Positions 44,236 through 47,039 of a stretch of DNA of 47,039 nucleotides are shown here, in pieces. The position numbers and the translations under genes are program-made. The stretch is taken from assembly GCF_019091135.1 (NCBI RefSeq), contig NZ_JAGXJW010000062.1, forward strand, positions 1-47,039. The letters are read 5' to 3'. The notes under the pieces were generated by a model. The model did no database searches, had not been told where the DNA came from, and worked only from the letters and a program-made list of their open reading frames with translations. The DNA comes from Cohnella sp. GbtcB17 (GTDB lineage Bacteria; Bacillota; Bacilli; Paenibacillales; Paenibacillaceae). Each line of letters begins with the position of its first letter. Position 1 is the first letter of the stretch.

Positions 44236-45333
44236 TCACCTCGCAAATCTGGATAAGTTCAGTAAAATGCCGAGCGCCGTCAAAAGCAGCGTCAGCGACG
44301 AGCCGCCGTAGCTGACGAGCGGCAGCGTAATGCCCGTAACGGGCATGAGTCCGATAACGACGCCGATGTTGATAAGCACCTGGACCGCGATGATGCCGAC
44401 GATGCCCGCCGCCAGAAAGCTGCCGAACGGATCGTCGATGGCGATCGCCGTCCGCATGCCCCGCCAGATGAGCAGCAAGAACAGGATCAGCAGCAGGCTG
44501 CCCCCGATGAAGCCGAGCTCTTCGGCCAGGATGGAGAATATAAAGTCCGTTTGCGGCTCGGGCAAATAATTGTACTTCTGCCGGCTCATGCCGAGGCCGA
44601 GCCCGACAAGGCCGCCCGGCCCGATCGCGTACAGCGACTGGATCGATTGGTAGCCCGCTCCGAGCGGGTCTTGCCACGGGTCGAGGAACGCCGTGATCCG
44701 CTGCAGCCGGTAGGGTGCGGCGGCGATCAGGCCGACGAGGCCGACGACGCCCAGCAGCGCGAGCCCGCCGAGGTGACCGATGCGCGCGCCCGCCGCATAG
44801 ATAACGAGCAGCGCGGCGCCGATCATGACGGCGCCCGTGCCGAGGTCGGGCTGCAGCATGATCAGCCCGAACGCGCCGAGAAGGATGCCGAGCGGCGGCA
44901 GAAGCCCTTTCGTGAACGACACGAGCTTTTGCTGCCGTTCGGCAAGAAACCGGGCGAGGAACAGAATCATCGCCAGCTTCATGAACTCCGAAGGCTGAAT
45001 GCCGAAGCTGCCGATGCCGAGCCAGCTGCGCGCGCCGCCGCGCACGACGCCGACGCCCGGCACGAGCACGAGCAGCAGCAGGCCGAAGCACAGCAGCAGG
45101 CCGGGCAGCGCCCAGCGCCGCCAGCGGCTGTAGTCCACGTTCATCGTAACGAACATCATGCAAATGCCGAGCGCGGCGAACAGCAGCTGCCGCTTCACGT
45201 AATAAAACTTGTCGCCGTAATCGTGGAAGGCGGCTACCGCGCTCGCGCTGTATACCATCACGATGCCGACCGCCAAAATGCCGAGCGTCGCCGCGATCAT
45301 CCAAATATCGGGGGCCTTGCGGACCTTGGCCAT
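44236..45333 (-). CDS. spoVE: SEDS peptidoglycan polymerase, SpoVE/FtsW
   Basis: Polytopic glycosyltransferase of the SEDS family that polymerises lipid II with a partner class B PBP. The 365-residue protein has about ten membrane helices, VYSASAVAA near the N-terminus, GARSWLGIGSFGIQPSEFMKL, LQPDLGTGAV with the catalytic Asp region, the long loop LDPWQDPLGAGYQSIQSLYAIGPGG, and the terminal LPLVSYGGSSL. Position between murD and murG is that of spoVE in B. subtilis, but it may serve as the vegetative FtsW; sequence alone cannot decide. GAGGTG precedes the ATG. Confidence 0.93.
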   Translation of the reverse strand: MAKVRKAPDIWMIAATLGILAVGIVMVYSASAVAAFHDYGDKFYYVKRQLLFAALGICMMFVTMNVDYSRWRRWALPGLLLCFGLLLLVLVPGVGVVRGGARSWLGIGSFGIQPSEFMKLAMILFLARFLAERQQKLVSFTKGLLPPLGILLGAFGLIMLQPDLGTGAVMIGAALLVIYAAGARIGHLGGLALLGVVGLVGLIAAAPYRLQRITAFLDPWQDPLGAGYQSIQSLYAIGPGGLVGLGLGMSRQKYNYLPEPQTDFIFSILAEELGFIGGSLLLILFLLLIWRGMRTAIAIDDPFGSFLAAGIVGIIAVQVLINIGVVIGLMPVTGITLPLVSYGGSSLTLLLTALGILLNLSRFAR

Positions 45334-45379
45334 AAACCGGACACCTCGCCAGACGAAGAAGTGGGGACAAGCCCCCTTC

Positions 45380-46819
45380 TTACAGCGTATGCGCCGATTG
45401 CTTAAAAATGCGCCCCCTTACCTCGTAGGAGGGGAACATGTCCCAGCTTGCGCACGCGGGCGAGAGCAGCACGATATCTCCCGGCCCCGCCATGGCGGCG
45501 GCTTCGAGCACGGCTCTCTTCAGCGTCTCGGCGGCATCCTCTACAGGTTCGACGACCGCAACGCGAGTTAAACCGGATTCCTCCGCAACGGCGCGAATCT
45601 TTTCCCGCGTCTCCCCGAGCGCGACGACGCCCTTGACGCGATCGCGGAACAGCGGAATGAGCTCGCGATAGTCGGAGCCCCGGTCGAGCCCGCCCGCGAT
45701 CAGGATAAGCGGCGCAGGCAGCGAGGACACCGACATGATCGTCGCCGTCGGATTGGTCGCCTTGGAATCGTTGTAGTAGCGGACTTCGCGGAACGTGCCG
45801 ACGAATTCCAGACGATGCTCGACGCCATGGAAGCTTTCGAGCGGCTCCCGCAGCGCCGACGGTTCGGCCCCTGCGGCGAGCGCGATCGCGACCGCGGCGA
45901 GCGCGTTGGCGCAATTGTGTCGCCCCGGAATGCCGAGCCGGTCGACGGACGCGATCCGCGTCTCCGTGCCACCCTCGTCGCGCGCGACGATCCAGCGCTC
46001 GACGGCGGGCGATCCGGCAGCCTCGCCGCCGGCATCCGCGGGATATGGCGGCTCGACCGACACGCCGACCTCCAGCCGCTTCGTGAGCGAAAACGGCCAT
46101 TGACGCCCGGCGGACGCGCGCCCGATCTGCGCGCAGACGGCGTCGTCCGCGTTAAAAATGGCCGTATCCCCTTCGGTCAGGTTGGCGAACAGCTTCGCCT
46201 TCGAGGCCACATAGTCTTCCATCGTGCCGTGATAGTCCAGATGCGTCTCCGCGAGGTTCAACAGACAAGCGATCCGCGGGTGGAAATCGGTCGTCCCTTT
46301 GAGCTGGAAGCTCGACAGCTCGGCCACGAGCCACCCGTCCGGGCCGATCTCCTGCGCCGCGTCGACGAGCGGACGACCGATGTTGCCGGCGACGATCGGC
46401 GACAATCCGGCTGCGGACAGCAGCTCGCCCGTCCACGTCGTGGTCGTCGTTTTCCCGTTAGAGCCCGTGATGCCGACGATGGGAGCCGGCGACAACTGTC
46501 CCGCCACCTCGACCTCGGTCACGATCTCGATGCCGAGCGCCTCGGCTTGCCGGATCGGCGCGGCCGTATACGGAATGCCCGGATTTTTCACGAGCAGCGC
46601 CGTGTCCGGCGTCACCAGATCGTCCGGATGGCCGCCGCAAACAACAGAAATGCCCAAAGCCTCGAGCTCCGAGGCTTCGGGACAGGCATCCCTTTCCTTG
46701 CGGTCGTTCGCCGTCACGGCGCTGCCCGCCTGATGGAACAGCTTCGCGGCCGCGGCGCCGCTGCGGGCGAGGCCCAGCACGACGACCTTGCGGCCGCGGT
46801 AATCTGCAAGTGGCATCAT
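45380..46819 (-). CDS. murD: UDP-N-acetylmuramoyl-L-alanine--D-glutamate ligase
   Basis: Adds D-Glu to UDP-MurNAc-L-Ala using ATP. The 479-residue protein has a Rossmann-like N-terminal domain (KVVVLGLARSG), the ATP loop GITGSNGKTTTT (116-127), the carbamylated-lysine region ASKAKLF, NLAETHLDYHG, and the C-terminal domain with YYNDSKATNPTAT and LLSPACASWDMFPSYEVRG. A Gly/Ala/Pro-rich insertion at about 255-275 is slightly unusual. Starts at either of two adjacent ATGs; the mraY stop overlaps them. Confidence 0.96.
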   Translation of the reverse strand: MMPLADYRGRKVVVLGLARSGAAAAKLFHQAGSAVTANDRKERDACPEASELEALGISVVCGGHPDDLVTPDTALLVKNPGIPYTAAPIRQAEALGIEIVTEVEVAGQLSPAPIVGITGSNGKTTTTTWTGELLSAAGLSPIVAGNIGRPLVDAAQEIGPDGWLVAELSSFQLKGTTDFHPRIACLLNLAETHLDYHGTMEDYVASKAKLFANLTEGDTAIFNADDAVCAQIGRASAGRQWPFSLTKRLEVGVSVEPPYPADAGGEAAGSPAVERWIVARDEGGTETRIASVDRLGIPGRHNCANALAAVAIALAAGAEPSALREPLESFHGVEHRLEFVGTFREVRYYNDSKATNPTATIMSVSSLPAPLILIAGGLDRGSDYRELIPLFRDRVKGVVALGETREKIRAVAEESGLTRVAVVEPVEDAAETLKRAVLEAAAMAGPGDIVLLSPACASWDMFPSYEVRGRIFKQSAHTL

Positions 46820-47039
46820 AGGTTCCCAATCCCCTTATACAAAATCAGACCGATCGCAGCGAAAACGAGCCCGGCCAGCCAGAAGGTCGTCACTACGCGC
46901 CATTCGGACCAGCCCGTCAGCTCGAAGTGATGATGGATGGGACTCATTTTGAATACCCTTTTGCCGCGCGTCTTAAACGACCCGACCTGGATGATGACCG
47001 ACAGCATCTCGAGCACGAACACGCCGCCGATGACGATGA
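46816..47039 (-). CDS. mraY: Phospho-MurNAc-pentapeptide translocase, 5' end missing
   Basis: MraY makes lipid I at the membrane. Only the last 74 codons are in the window. They contain the C-terminal signature IGGVFVLEMLSVIIQVGSF, then RVFKMSPIHHHFELTGW (the catalytic HHH loop) and a last membrane helix ending LYKGIGNL. The stop overlaps the murD start by 4 bp (ATGA). The rest of the gene, and presumably spoVD/murE/murF, lie beyond the end. Confidence 0.96.
   Translation of the reverse strand, partial: IVIGGVFVLEMLSVIIQVGSFKTRGKRVFKMSPIHHHFELTGWSEWRVVTTFWLAGLVFAAIGLILYKGIGNL

Overview
The window comes from the chromosome of a GC-rich, endospore-forming member of the Bacillota, most likely Paenibacillaceae (Paenibacillus or Cohnella type). 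The evidence is the sporulation genes spoIIGA, sigE and sigG, a Bacillus-like division cluster, a PyrR-controlled pyrimidine operon and a T-box on ileS. This is inferred from gene content and order, not from a marker-gene search. No rRNA, tRNA, CRISPR array or prophage was seen.

Layout. Positions 1-7500 run on the + strand: the 3' part of glnS, a secreted GH3 (NagZ-type) lipoprotein, and a Bce-type peptide-sensing and detoxification module (response regulator, histidine kinase, ABC ATPase, ABC permease). At 7548-10430 on the - strand lies a three-gene ABC-2 transporter operon of uncharacterised substrate (COG4586/COG4587/COG3694 type). It is preceded by a ykkC-family riboswitch whose 3' end overlaps a strong intrinsic terminator. 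An 81-residue gene of unknown function follows.

From about 11 kb to the end almost everything is on the - strand and reads like the Bacillus subtilis chromosome from mraY to pyrE. In transcription order (right to left) the genes are mraY (partial), murD, spoVE/ftsW, murG, murB, murA, divIB, ftsA, ftsZ, [HD-GYP gene, transposase], spoIIGA, sigE, sigG, ylmC, pgeF (ylmD), yggS (ylmE), sepF, ylmG, ylmH, divIVA, ileS, DUF5665, [yteA-type gene on the + strand], lspA, rluD, dapL, pyrR, pyrC, carA, carB, pyrF, pyrE. Peptidoglycan precursor synthesis, septum assembly, the mother-cell and forespore sigma factors and UMP synthesis are thus collected in one block.

Regulation visible in the sequence: the ykkC riboswitch; a PyrR attenuator with promoter, binding loop and terminator; an Ile T-box with promoter; a spoIIG-like promoter with a 22-bp spacer and nearby Spo0A-like boxes; and a LexA-type SOS box in front of the transposase gene. 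Departures from the usual order are the absence of pyrB (also pyrK/pyrD and a uracil permease) from the pyr operon, dapL between rluD and pyrR, murA between murB and divIB, and an AT-richer island at about 34.1-35.6 kb. That island holds an IS1595-like transposase bracketed by oppositely oriented copies of a 27-bp repeat.
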